The translations under genes were made by a program, and so were the position numbers. Shown here in pieces: positions 24,563 to 33,545 of a DNA stretch of 64,000 nt. How positions within the stretch are numbered: the stretch's first letter is position 1; each line of letters opens with the position of its first letter. Source of the stretch: Methylophaga sp. (lineage in GTDB: Bacteria; Pseudomonadota; Gammaproteobacteria; Nitrosococcales; Methylophagaceae); contig JASBUF010000051.1 in the NCBI GenBank assembly GCA_030148085.1, positions 1-64,000 of the forward strand, in the 5' to 3' direction. The notes under the pieces are model-generated. The model was not told the DNA's origin. It searched no databases and saw only the letters and a program-made list of their open reading frames with translations.

Positions 24563-26662
24563 ATGATGAAACACAAAATATTGCTTGTGGATGATGATGA
24601 GATAATTCTCAAACAGCTCTCTGCGGCCTTTTCTGGCTTAGCTGAGATTTTTCTGGCTACAACCGGTCAAACGGCACTGGCTATGGCCAGAGATCTCGAG
24701 CCAAGTCTAATCTTGCTGGATTTAGGCTTGCCGGATATTGATGGTTATGACGTTATGAGTACCATCAAAAATGATGATGCACTCCGTCATATCCCGTTAA
24801 TCGTCATCACTTCACGCTCAAAACACTCTGACTTCGAGCAATCAATGGCTGGTGGTGCCTCAGAGTTTTTAATCAAACCGCTGGATAACCACTTCATTAG
24901 AACCCGTGCTGAAGCACTGCTCAAAGATGCAGAGCATCTAAAAACAGCAAGCTCGCCAGATAAATCTATGTCCACTGAGCGATTTACCAATCTGGTGAGT
25001 ATGCTCTCTGAAGCCGTGATCATCACCGACTCGAACGGCACGATCGAGCTGGTTAACCAGTTCTGCCTCAATCTGTTTGGCTACGAGAAGCAGGAACTCA
25101 TTGGGGAAAATGTCAAAATTCTCACGCCGCCTGAGATTGCTAAGCATCACGATCATTACGTGCAGACATACAATAAGACACGTGAAGCCCACTTGATTGG
25201 TAACCCTCGTGAAATGGCTGCTATCACAAAATCCGGTAAAGAACTGTTTATAGAACTGAATTTATCGGAATATGCTGAGGGTGGCGTTCGGCATTATCTT
25301 GGTGTTATTCGAGACATTACCGAAAAGAAATTGGTACAGGCAAAACTGCTCAAAGCAGCCATGTATGATCATTTGACGGGGTTAAACACTAATTTAGCGC
25401 TGACCCTCGATCTCGAAAAAATAACATCGACAGAAACCAAACAGGGCTATATCTACTCATTGTTACTTGATGTGGATGACTTTCAGTCACTCAATGCCGT
25501 GGTTGGTACGGAAGTCTGTGATGAATTGCTGAAATCGATTGCCCATATTTTGTCTCACCTTTCAGTCACCTATAATTGCCGGGCTTATCGACTGATGTCA
25601 GATCGTTTTCTAGTCTACGGCTGTGATGAGGATGAAGACCGCGCAGTTAAGCACAAAGAGGTATTACTTGACGCAATAAACCGCGCTATGAACGAGCTGT
25701 ATGTAACTTTGGCTTATTCCTCCACGGTAACCACGGTGTGTTTAGTGAGCTCACTGGCGTCATCGCAAGTACTTGACCTTAAACATCAATTGGAACTGGT
25801 TCTCAGAACGGCCCGTAAAAACGGAAAAAAAGGTCAGACTGTCAGGGCCAGTGAGGGCGGTTATCAGCATGGTCTTGAGTTCGCCGCGCTCAAACTAGGG
25901 CTTCAGTCACAGGTGTATTACTCAGAGCTATCTGTAGTGCTCCAACCCAAAGTCGATATGAGTGGTCAGGTATGCTCGTTTGAGGCATTACTACGCTGGA
26001 GCAATTCTAGTTTTGAACACTTATATCTGGGAGATTACATTGAGGCCGCTGAAGTCACTTCAGCGATTATTGATATTGGTTATTTTGTTATCGAAGAGGT
26101 ATGCAAGTTTCTGTTCGGCATTCCTCTTGAACATCGTAAACGTGTGTTTATCAACCTGAGCATCAGACAGGTCTCTGCCACCAACCTGTTACAACGTATT
26201 CAGGAGATCTCTACTAGATACGGTGTCTCTGCAGAACATTTAGGCTTTGAGATAACGGAGTCGATGGTGGCAACCGATATCGAAATCGTGAAGGCAAGAT
26301 TATTCGATATGCAGCAGGCTGGTTATGTCATTTCAATTGACGATTTTGGCACGGGCCAATCCAATCTGCGTTATTTGCATAAGCTCCCGATCTCGGAATT
26401 AAAAATCGATAAATCATTCGTCGATGATGTTGAAGACGGTCATGGCCACTATCCGCTTGTTGAAGGTATCTTCCATCTGGCCAAATCCATCAATCTCAAA
26501 GTGATCGCGGAAGGTGTCGAGAAAAAGGAACAAGTCATCTATCTGAATCGATTAGGTGTGGATGAGATTCAGGGTTATTACTTTTACAAACCGATGTCAA
26601 TTGAAGCCTGTGAGCAGCTCATTTTGACTGCGCCCTTACCAATAGAAAACAAGCTGGGTTAA
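24563..26662 (+). CDS. Response regulator REC-PAS-GGDEF(degenerate)-EAL
   Basis: 699 residues: receiver domain (about 4-120) with the DDDE acidic pair and the phosphoacceptor Asp in LLDLGLPDIDG; PAS (about 135-265); GGDEF-like domain (270-420); EAL (435-690). The GGDEF site reads LMSDRF, so cyclase activity is most likely lost, while EALLRW, DDFGTGQSN and EGVEKKEQ of the EAL domain are intact. The likely output is cyclic-di-GMP breakdown under a phosphorelay. GAGGA precedes the start. No histidine kinase gene is adjacent. It is convergent with another REC-PAS-GGDEF gene. Confidence 0.93.
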   Translation: MMKHKILLVDDDEIILKQLSAAFSGLAEIFLATTGQTALAMARDLEPSLILLDLGLPDIDGYDVMSTIKNDDALRHIPLIVITSRSKHSDFEQSMAGGASEFLIKPLDNHFIRTRAEALLKDAEHLKTASSPDKSMSTERFTNLVSMLSEAVIITDSNGTIELVNQFCLNLFGYEKQELIGENVKILTPPEIAKHHDHYVQTYNKTREAHLIGNPREMAAITKSGKELFIELNLSEYAEGGVRHYLGVIRDITEKKLVQAKLLKAAMYDHLTGLNTNLALTLDLEKITSTETKQGYIYSLLLDVDDFQSLNAVVGTEVCDELLKSIAHILSHLSVTYNCRAYRLMSDRFLVYGCDEDEDRAVKHKEVLLDAINRAMNELYVTLAYSSTVTTVCLVSSLASSQVLDLKHQLELVLRTARKNGKKGQTVRASEGGYQHGLEFAALKLGLQSQVYYSELSVVLQPKVDMSGQVCSFEALLRWSNSSFEHLYLGDYIEAAEVTSAIIDIGYFVIEEVCKFLFGIPLEHRKRVFINLSIRQVSATNLLQRIQEISTRYGVSAEHLGFEITESMVATDIEIVKARLFDMQQAGYVISIDDFGTGQSNLRYLHKLPISELKIDKSFVDDVEDGHGHYPLVEGIFHLAKSINLKVIAEGVEKKEQVIYLNRLGVDEIQGYYFYKPMSIEACEQLILTAPLPIENKLG

Positions 26663-26716
26663 GCTTTTGACGCTTGATTTTTGTTCACTTTGAAAACCTA
26701 GTGAACCGAACGTCAC

Positions 26717-28081
26717 TTAAGAGACGGATCCAGCTATGACGTAGCAATCCCTGCCCTGAGATTTAGCCTCATACAATGCTTTATCTGCACTTAGCACCAA
26801 GGCTTTTGAATCCAACTCAGCTGTTGGCCTGTATGAGCTAATACCGATACTGATGGAAACAGTTTGCTTCAGCTTGGGTCTATTCTGATGTTCCATTTGT
26901 CGACTATCCAAACGTTCAATGATGCGCTTGGCAATGTTCTCCGCACCATCAGTATCAGTGTCTGGCAATAAGACACAAAACTCTTCACCACCGTATCTGA
27001 ATGACATATCAAGCGAGCGTGTCAAACTCAATGAGATAACCTCTGCAACGACTTTCAAACATTCATCACCTCTAGGGTGGCCGTAGTAGTCATTGAAATT
27101 CTTGAAGTAATCGACATCAATCATTAATAAACTGATGGCTTGTTTGTGTCGGCGTGTAGAAAACCAAAGTGCGTCGAGTTGGACATCAAAAAAGCCTCTG
27201 TTGCCGAGTCCTGTCAGTGCATCAATGGTGGAGAGTTTTTCAAATTTTGATTGTGTTTCCTTTAGTTCAGTCAGGTCACTCAGGGTTTCAACAGCGGCGA
27301 TGAGCTTGCCGTTTGCATCGTAAATCGGGCCTGCGTCGATAGCTAGGTATTTTTTTTCACCTTTAAGCGGCATCACACACCAGTTTTCAGCATGCAAGGA
27401 GTGCCTATCTTCACTCTTCATGAAATCGTTATACAGTTCAGCGCTGGACTCCTGCGCACGGTGCATTTTGGGGAGCAACATATCAACCAAACACACTCTT
27501 TGAGTATCGTAAAAGCCGCGCCAGTGATTATTGGTACCAATGACATCAATGGCTCTGAGACCAGTCAGTTTCTCGCAGGCCCTGTTCCAGATAACTACAA
27601 AACCATCGGCGTTGATGACAAATGTTGGCGTAACCAGGTTTTCCATGAGACTGATGGCAAAAGTGTTCTCATACCTCGCCGTTCCCTCACCTGCGTGAAT
27701 ACGCTCTCCGATTCTTCGGACTTTGTTCACTAACTCGATTGTGAGTGTGCTATCGATGGGTTTCGTTAAAAACTCATCAGCGCCCAATTCTAGTGTGGTG
27801 ATATGGTTTTCGACGCCAGAATTAGCAGTGATCATTATTATCGGGGTGTTACTAAGGTGAGCCATACTTTTGATATGTCGAATCAACTCAAAACCAGACA
27901 TATCAGGAAGTCCGATATCGACAAAAATGACATCTGGGCTCATGTTGGAGAGTTTTTCTAGCGCCCCTTTCCCAGTTCCTGCCCCTACGACACTCCCCTT
28001 TTCTTTCAAAAAGGCACCTAACTGAGTGACGATGAAGTCGTCGTCATCGACAACAAAGAGATCGAGATATTGGGAAAGCAT
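26717..28081 (-). CDS. Response regulator REC-PAS-GGDEF diguanylate cyclase
   Basis: 454 residues: receiver (about 5-125) with DDDD and the phosphoacceptor Asp in FVDIGLPDMSG, PAS/PAC (about 140-275), GGDEF (about 285-450) with intact YGGEEF. A WspR/PleD-like output: phosphorylation should raise cyclic-di-GMP. It is convergent with the REC-PAS-EAL gene 55 bases away, so the region encodes a phosphorelay pair with opposite outputs. An imperfect FNR-like sequence (TTGATCAAGGTCAG, 28157) lies upstream between it and pqiA. Confidence 0.93.
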   Translation of the reverse strand: MLSQYLDLFVVDDDDFIVTQLGAFLKEKGSVVGAGTGKGALEKLSNMSPDVIFVDIGLPDMSGFELIRHIKSMAHLSNTPIIMITANSGVENHITTLELGADEFLTKPIDSTLTIELVNKVRRIGERIHAGEGTARYENTFAISLMENLVTPTFVINADGFVVIWNRACEKLTGLRAIDVIGTNNHWRGFYDTQRVCLVDMLLPKMHRAQESSAELYNDFMKSEDRHSLHAENWCVMPLKGEKKYLAIDAGPIYDANGKLIAAVETLSDLTELKETQSKFEKLSTIDALTGLGNRGFFDVQLDALWFSTRRHKQAISLLMIDVDYFKNFNDYYGHPRGDECLKVVAEVISLSLTRSLDMSFRYGGEEFCVLLPDTDTDGAENIAKRIIERLDSRQMEHQNRPKLKQTVSISIGISSYRPTAELDSKALVLSADKALYEAKSQGRDCYVIAGSVS

Positions 28082-28306
28082 GCATCACCCCTGGGCGCCT
28101 ATTCAGCTCTATATAGCATACAAACATGTTTCTAAAACAGCTGTATAGACCGTGTTTTGATCAAGGTCAGAGAGTGGGTAACTTTTGATATGTTCAGGCA
28201 GATACTGAAACTCCATATGTTTACTGCCATCAGTACTCGACTGACTACTCACACAGACCGCATACTATCGATACCATAATTAGCTCGTTGCTAAGCGAAA
28301 TTCGAT

Positions 28307-29644
28307 TTGTACAGCCAGAAAACTCACCCCATATATCAGTTCATAGAGCCGGGTTCGCCAGAGTCTCGCGGACGTAGACGGCGACTGCGCGCCTGTCAGG
28401 AATGTGACTGGGTGGTGGCTTTGCCTGCATTACGCCCCGGTGAAGCTGCAGTTTGTCCACGGTGTGACCACAAAATCGTTCATCGTCATTACCGTCCGGT
28501 TCAACGTAGTATGGCCTTGGCGCTGAGCGCTATCGTTGCACTGCTTATAGCGCTGACTTTCCCGCTGGTCAGTTTTTCAGCGCTGGGCATAGAACAAAGC
28601 ATTCATCTTAGCCATACAGTCACGCAATCGCTGAGTTTTGACCAGCCATTGGTGGCCATATTGGTGGGTATGACCATCGTTATTTTGCCGACGCTGTATC
28701 TACTAAGCGTCATCTGGCTGCAAGCGGGTTTATTGCTTGGCATACCGCTTCGATTAAGCCGACTTATTGCCCGTTCACTGAAGCATATTCACCCGTGGAT
28801 GATGGCGGATGTCTTTATTATCGGTGCACTGGTCAGTCTGTTTAAGATTGCAACGACCGCTGATGTCGCACTGGGCATTGGCTTTTGGGCATTTTGTAGT
28901 TTTGCCATCTTGTTATTAACTACCATGCACGCGATTGATGATGACTGGTTATGGTTTGCTATCGCCGGTGAACCGTTAGCCCCAGAAGGTAGCCAAACCG
29001 GGAAAACCGCAGCCATGCAGCAATTAAGTGGTTGCACCACCTGTGGTTTGTTACAGCGTTCCCCCCTTCCCGGTAAAGCATTTTGTGAGCGTTGTGGCGA
29101 GCAGTTGCAACAACGTCTCCCCCACTCTTTACAGCGTACCTGGGCGCTATTGATCACTGCCTGTGTGATGTATGTTCCGGCTAACATTTACCCAATCATG
29201 ATGAGCACCCGCCTTGGCCAGACGCAGCCGAGCACGATTGTCGGAGGTGTCGTCGATCTAATCAATGCCGGTTCCTGGCCGATTGCCTTTGTCATTTTCA
29301 CTGCCAGCATCATCGTACCTGTTGGTAAGATCTTGGCACTTGGCTGGCTGTGTCTGCGTGTTGGTGATAACGATGAACTCACTCAGCGTAATCAGCTTCG
29401 CATGTACCGAATTATTGAGTTTATAGGCCGATGGTCAATGGTCGATGTCTTTGTCGTCGCGATTCTGGTGGCGTTAATCCAGGCGGGAAATTTTGTCTCA
29501 ATCACGCCGGGGCCGGCTGCATTCGCTTTTGGCTTGGTGGTAATATCAACCATGCTCGCTGCTATCCATTTTGACCCTCGTCTGATTTGGGACAAACCCG
29601 TCAAACATCCCGCTTCTGCTTTTAAGGACCCGCTTCATGAGTGA
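28307..29644 (+). CDS. pqiA: PqiA-like inner-membrane protein
   Basis: 445 residues with the PqiA plan: two repeated units, each a zinc-ribbon followed by four membrane helices. Ribbon 1 is CQECDW...CPRC (about 30-53), ribbon 2 CTTC...CERC (about 243-265). The conserved ends PANIYPIM, WSMVDVFVVAIL and FDPRLIWD match PqiA. It works with PqiB to move lipids between inner and outer membranes. The start is a TTG with only a weak ribosome site; no ATG lies before the first ribbon, so it is the best available. Its end overlaps pqiB by eight bases. Confidence 0.93.
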   Translation: MYSQKTHPIYQFIEPGSPESRGRRRRLRACQECDWVVALPALRPGEAAVCPRCDHKIVHRHYRPVQRSMALALSAIVALLIALTFPLVSFSALGIEQSIHLSHTVTQSLSFDQPLVAILVGMTIVILPTLYLLSVIWLQAGLLLGIPLRLSRLIARSLKHIHPWMMADVFIIGALVSLFKIATTADVALGIGFWAFCSFAILLLTTMHAIDDDWLWFAIAGEPLAPEGSQTGKTAAMQQLSGCTTCGLLQRSPLPGKAFCERCGEQLQQRLPHSLQRTWALLITACVMYVPANIYPIMMSTRLGQTQPSTIVGGVVDLINAGSWPIAFVIFTASIIVPVGKILALGWLCLRVGDNDELTQRNQLRMYRIIEFIGRWSMVDVFVVAILVALIQAGNFVSITPGPAAFAFGLVVISTMLAAIHFDPRLIWDKPVKHPASAFKDPLHE

Positions 29645-31307
29645 CACAGGTTCAGACGAACAGTCACAGAACCCGGAAATGCACAAGGCCAAAACCACCA
29701 GAGCTTCCAGGTTTTCGCCTATCTGGATTATCCCTATTGTTGCCGCCTTAATGGGGGCCTGGCTGGTTGTCGATAATTACCGCAATACAGGCCCTCTGAT
29801 TACCCTGACCATCAGCAATGCTGAAGGTATTGAAGCCGGCAAAACCAAAATCAAAACCCGCAACGTGGATATTGGTCGCGTAGAAGAAGTGAAACTGTCT
29901 GAGGATCTCAGCCATGCACTCATCATCGCCCGTATCAACCACGATGCGGAAGACGTATTGGTCGAAAATACGAGATTCTGGGTGGTGAAGCCACGTGTTG
30001 GCCGTGAAGGGATCACCGGCTTTGGCACAGTGTTGTCAGGTGCGTACATTCAGCTTGATCCCGGTGATTCAGCGAAAAAGAAGCGGAAGTTTGACGTGCT
30101 TAAAGAGCCACCGGTTGCACTTGATGGGGTTGAAGGCATTCGCATCAAATTGGTTAGCCAGCTTGGCAATTCCTTACGTGTCGGGGATCCGGTCACTTAT
30201 CAGGGCTACACCGTTGGACGCGTTGAAACCGTTGAGTTTGATGAAAACTCAATAAAAGTGCACCACCAACTTTTTATCGAACGCCCCTATGATTCACTTA
30301 TCAAATCAAATACCCACTTCTGGTCGGCGAAAGGGATTAACCTTGAGATCAGTTCAGCTGGCTTTGAAGTGAATATTGCCTCGCTGGAAGCGCTTTTAAG
30401 TGGTGGGGTGACGTTTGGTGTGCTGGATGACTTACCCGCATCTGAGGCAGAACCGGATAAGGTCTATCAACTCTATGCCAATGAAGAAAGCGCACGTCAG
30501 GGTATGTTTAGTGAGTCGCTGGAATATGTGCTACTGGTAGAAGACACAGTACGCGGCCTGGCTGAAGGTGCGCCTGTCGAGTTTCGTGGTATTCGTGTTG
30601 GTACCGTGCGTAAAGTACCGTGGCGTTTTACGTCACCCGAGCGTCCGATTCGTGACAACTTTGCCATTCCTGTATTAATCAGCGTGGAACCTCAGCGGCT
30701 GAGTGGGCGTGAGAAAGTTGACCTCGACAACTGGCAGGAAAGAATTGAAAACCTGATTGGTAATGGTCTGAGCGCAAGTCTCAAGTCGGGTAATTTGCTG
30801 ACCGGTGCTTTATTTGTCGATCTCAATATTGATCGTGACCGTTCAGTTGAACAGGTTGCACAAACTTTCGAAGGTCGTCGCGTGATTCCCACCACCCCTA
30901 CCGGCTTGGCACAAATTGAACTCAAGGTCTCAACCCTACTGGATAAGCTCAATACCTTGAATATTGAGCCGGTGTTGTCGGGTATGAATGACACTGTGGA
31001 ACAATCTGAAACCTTGCTGCGCGAAATCCGTCAGTTAACCGAAAGCATCAATCAGTTGGTGAACAATGACGAATTAAAGAGCGTACCGGCAAATATGAAT
31101 CAAACCTTGGACGAACTGCGTCAAACGATTAAAGGTCTTTCGCCCGACTCGCCAGCCTATCAGGAGCTGAGTCGAACATTGCAAAGCCTGAACGAGTTGC
31201 TTCGTGATGCGCAGCCCCTCGCAAGAACATTAAAAGAACAGCCTAATGCTTTGATTTTTAATCAAAGTCCGAGCCAGGATCCGCAGCCGCCGGCTGCCCA
31301 ACCATAA
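29637..31307 (+). CDS. pqiB: PqiB-like MCE protein
   Basis: 556 residues: one membrane anchor (about 27-48, IWIIPIVAALMGAWLVV), three MCE domains (about 50-140, 165-255 and 290-395), then a long helical C-terminal region with repeated Leu/Gln-rich turns. This is the PqiB arrangement; the MCE rings and helical tube form a periplasmic channel for lipid traffic. Near-identical in length to E. coli PqiB (546). The tail ends in a Pro/Gln-rich stretch. It is translated with pqiA (eight-base overlap) and followed by the lipoprotein PqiC. Confidence 0.95.
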   Translation: MSDTGSDEQSQNPEMHKAKTTRASRFSPIWIIPIVAALMGAWLVVDNYRNTGPLITLTISNAEGIEAGKTKIKTRNVDIGRVEEVKLSEDLSHALIIARINHDAEDVLVENTRFWVVKPRVGREGITGFGTVLSGAYIQLDPGDSAKKKRKFDVLKEPPVALDGVEGIRIKLVSQLGNSLRVGDPVTYQGYTVGRVETVEFDENSIKVHHQLFIERPYDSLIKSNTHFWSAKGINLEISSAGFEVNIASLEALLSGGVTFGVLDDLPASEAEPDKVYQLYANEESARQGMFSESLEYVLLVEDTVRGLAEGAPVEFRGIRVGTVRKVPWRFTSPERPIRDNFAIPVLISVEPQRLSGREKVDLDNWQERIENLIGNGLSASLKSGNLLTGALFVDLNIDRDRSVEQVAQTFEGRRVIPTTPTGLAQIELKVSTLLDKLNTLNIEPVLSGMNDTVEQSETLLREIRQLTESINQLVNNDELKSVPANMNQTLDELRQTIKGLSPDSPAYQELSRTLQSLNELLRDAQPLARTLKEQPNALIFNQSPSQDPQPPAAQP

Positions 31308-31323
31308 TAACAAAGGTTCAATT

Positions 31324-31902
31324 GTGACGACACTTAAACCCTACCTCGCCGCCTTTGCCTTTCTTTTAATACTAGGTTGCGCCAAGCAAACCGTCGAAAA
31401 ACAGCACTATTTTTTGCCTGTTACCGACGTTACAGAGCAGTCATCTGACTCGTTAAGGCCTTTACTTAAAGTTAGTGAGGTTCAGTTAAGCGATTTTCTG
31501 GATAGTGATGGTCTAGTACTGCAACTCGATGACATCACCCTTAATCAGGCAAAAAATCATGTGTGGGCAGAAGATCTGCACCGACAAATTGATCGAGGCC
31601 TGCGCCAGCGACTCAACCAACAACAGCAACAATTTACAGTCGTCGGTCCTCAAAGCACTGCGGATTTGAGCTTGTCGGTGGAAATCCACGCCTTTCATGC
31701 GCGCTATGATGGATTAGCTCTGACTAGTGGGCAATGGCAATTGAAGAACAAGCAAGGCGAGATTCAGCTGTTAGAGGGTTTTGATTTCACCGCCAAGCTT
31801 ACTGAGCCCGGTTACCCAGCGCTAGTCAGGGCCTTAGGTCAAAACCTCGATAAACTGTCCGCACAGATTGCTGAAGAATTACATCAACTTCAGCAAAAGT
31901 AA
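31324..31902 (+). CDS. pqiC: PqiC-like outer-membrane lipoprotein
   Basis: 192 residues with a lipoprotein signal (LILGC lipobox, Cys about 19) and an ABC-type lipoprotein domain of the PqiC/YmbA family, including the HYFLPV opening and RQIDRGLRQRL helix. PqiC docks PqiB at the outer membrane. The start is GTG, 16 bases after pqiB. The three genes together make a complete pqiABC operon. No clear terminator follows. Confidence 0.9.
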   Translation: MTTLKPYLAAFAFLLILGCAKQTVEKQHYFLPVTDVTEQSSDSLRPLLKVSEVQLSDFLDSDGLVLQLDDITLNQAKNHVWAEDLHRQIDRGLRQRLNQQQQQFTVVGPQSTADLSLSVEIHAFHARYDGLALTSGQWQLKNKQGEIQLLEGFDFTAKLTEPGYPALVRALGQNLDKLSAQIAEELHQLQQK

Positions 31903-32134
31903 TCATCCAAAGCAATTTTTGCACTTGCTTGGCTGAGCAATGCCTGATTTAGCGAAACAGCCGCTTACTATTTGTTGCTGTAGTAATTATATGGTGGTTA
32001 GTAACCCAAAGAAGACAGACTCATCAAAGCTAATACTTACTAATTCTTTTTTTAAAACAAGCTTTTATTACAATAAAATGAATCAACGAAAATCTCTTAT
32101 TTATTCCATTTTTGGGTCATTTTTGACTCATCAC

Positions 32135-32281
32135 CTAATATGATTTTATAGAATTAGGCATAAAGCCAGTAGATTTAGGCAAGCTCTTTCCACCTTGCAT
32201 TTCATAAAATTTCAAGAAGTCATTGAGCCACTCAGATTGTCGAACATGCTGTTCATCCCTGTGTGGACTGCTGAACCTCAT
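32135..32281 (-). CDS. Possible small ORF, 48 residues
   Basis: Too short for the ORF track. The ATG at 32281 has CCAGG five bases upstream and the frame ends in TAG at 32135-32137. The product contains QSEWLNDFLKFYEMQGG, a plausible amphipathic helix, but I do not recognise it. It sits in the promoter region of the alcohol dehydrogenase on the opposite strand. It may be chance. The rest of 31903-32134 is AT-rich with no gene seen. Confidence 0.25.
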   Translation of the reverse strand: MRFSSPHRDEQHVRQSEWLNDFLKFYEMQGGKSLPKSTGFMPNSIKSY

Positions 32282-32297
32282 TTACCTGGATATTTCT

Positions 32298-33344
32298 ATG
32301 AAAACGATCGGTTATGCAGCACAAAACGCATCCACACCTCTAGCCCCGTTTGAATTTGTACGACGTGAATTACGCGCCAACGATGTTGAAATGGAAATTC
32401 TGTATTGCGGTGTCTGTCACTCTGATTTGCATATGGCGCGAAATGATTGGGGCTGGTCAGTTTACCCAGTAGTTCCAGGCCATGAAATCGTCGGCCGCGT
32501 GCTGAATGTCGGTGCTGACGTCACAAAATTCAAGGTGGGCGACCATGTTGCCGTCGGTTGTATGGTCGACAGTTGTCAGGAATGCGACCAGTGCCACAAC
32601 CACGAAGAACAATACTGCCGAGAAGGCATGACCCTGACCTACGGCTCGCCCGACCGCATTGATGGCAGCATCACCCACGGTGGTTACTCGAAGCACGTTG
32701 TTGTTCGTGAAGAGTTTGTTTTAAGCATTCCGCACGGTCTGGATTTATCACGTGTTGCTCCCCTGCTCTGTGCTGGCATTACTACCTACTCACCTTTAAG
32801 AAACTGGAATGTCGGACCGGGCAGCCGCGTGGCTGTTGTGGGTATGGGCGGTCTCGGCCATATGGCGATTAAACTGGCTGTTGGCTTAGGCGCACATGTC
32901 ACCGTGATCAGTCGTTCACCAGAGAAAGCAGCTGACGCCAAAGAATTGGGCGCTAACGCCTTTCTTGTATCCAGTAATCCAACGGCGATGGAAGCCGCGG
33001 CATCCAGCTTTGATCTGATTGTCGATACAGTGCCGGTGAAACATGACCTGAATCCGTATACACCATTGCTGGATATTGATGCCACGCTGGTGCTGGTGGG
33101 TCAGTTAGGCCCTGTCAGCGAGCCAGAAACCACGGCATTGGTCATGGGCCGTCGTCGCATTGCCGGTTCGTTAATTGGTGGCATTAAAGAAACACAGGAA
33201 TTACTCGATTTTTGTGGTGAGAAAAACATCCTGCCGGAATGCGAAATAATCCGGATGGATGAGATCAATACCGCATTTGAACGAATGGAACGCTCAGATG
33301 TCCGTTATCGATTCGTCATTGATATGGATTCGCTGACGCTGTGA
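32298..33344 (+). CDS. Zinc-dependent alcohol dehydrogenase, YahK/CAD-like
   Basis: 348 residues from the ATG at 32298, the start used by the family; the upstream extension of the ORF has no homology features. GroES-like domain with catalytic zinc ligands CGVCHSDLH and GHE, structural zinc site CQECDQCHNHEEQYC, then a Rossmann fold with GMGGLGHMAIKLA. This is the cinnamyl-alcohol/YahK type, usually NADPH-dependent aldehyde reductases of broad range. It stands upstream of a MexEF/OqxAB-like pump, a place where oxidoreductases such as MexS occur in pseudomonads, so electrophile detoxification is a fair guess. Confidence 0.93.
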   Translation: MKTIGYAAQNASTPLAPFEFVRRELRANDVEMEILYCGVCHSDLHMARNDWGWSVYPVVPGHEIVGRVLNVGADVTKFKVGDHVAVGCMVDSCQECDQCHNHEEQYCREGMTLTYGSPDRIDGSITHGGYSKHVVVREEFVLSIPHGLDLSRVAPLLCAGITTYSPLRNWNVGPGSRVAVVGMGGLGHMAIKLAVGLGAHVTVISRSPEKAADAKELGANAFLVSSNPTAMEAAASSFDLIVDTVPVKHDLNPYTPLLDIDATLVLVGQLGPVSEPETTALVMGRRRIAGSLIGGIKETQELLDFCGEKNILPECEIIRMDEINTAFERMERSDVRYRFVIDMDSLTL

Positions 33345-33446
33345 TGTTTTAACCATCAACGGCTTCATTCTTCTTCAACCTAACCCTCCAGGCGTCAGGC
33401 CCGGATCAAAATCAGCAACCACTTCTGCATTAATGGTGATGCAACA

Positions 33447-33484
33447 CGGCGGTTATAACGTGGTTAACCGAGTTTTAACCGCCG
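33447..33484. promoter_or_regulatory. Candidate operator upstream of RND pump operon
   Basis: CGGCGGTTA (33447-33455) and TAACCGCCG (33476-33484) form a perfect inverted repeat spanning a central palindrome GGTTAACC (33462-33469), so GGTTA half-sites recur in both directions. It lies 62-99 bases before the adaptor gene start. The operon carries an AraC-type regulator that could act here; a TetR- or LysR-type factor is equally possible. Confidence 0.55.
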
Positions 33485-33545
33485 CACAGGTAGTGTAAGT
33501 CCATAACTCATAGGCTGTGCCAAACCATTTACTGAGGATTTTTAA

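Noticed and set aside
28157-28170. FNR box TTGATCAAGGTCAG between the REC-GGDEF and pqiA genes
   Set aside because: The right half-site deviates from RTCAA and no well-spaced -10 was found; chance is likely.
31940-32143. 67-residue plus-strand ORF after pqiC
   Set aside because: No ribosome site, AT-rich composition and no family features; likely a chance frame in an intergenic region.
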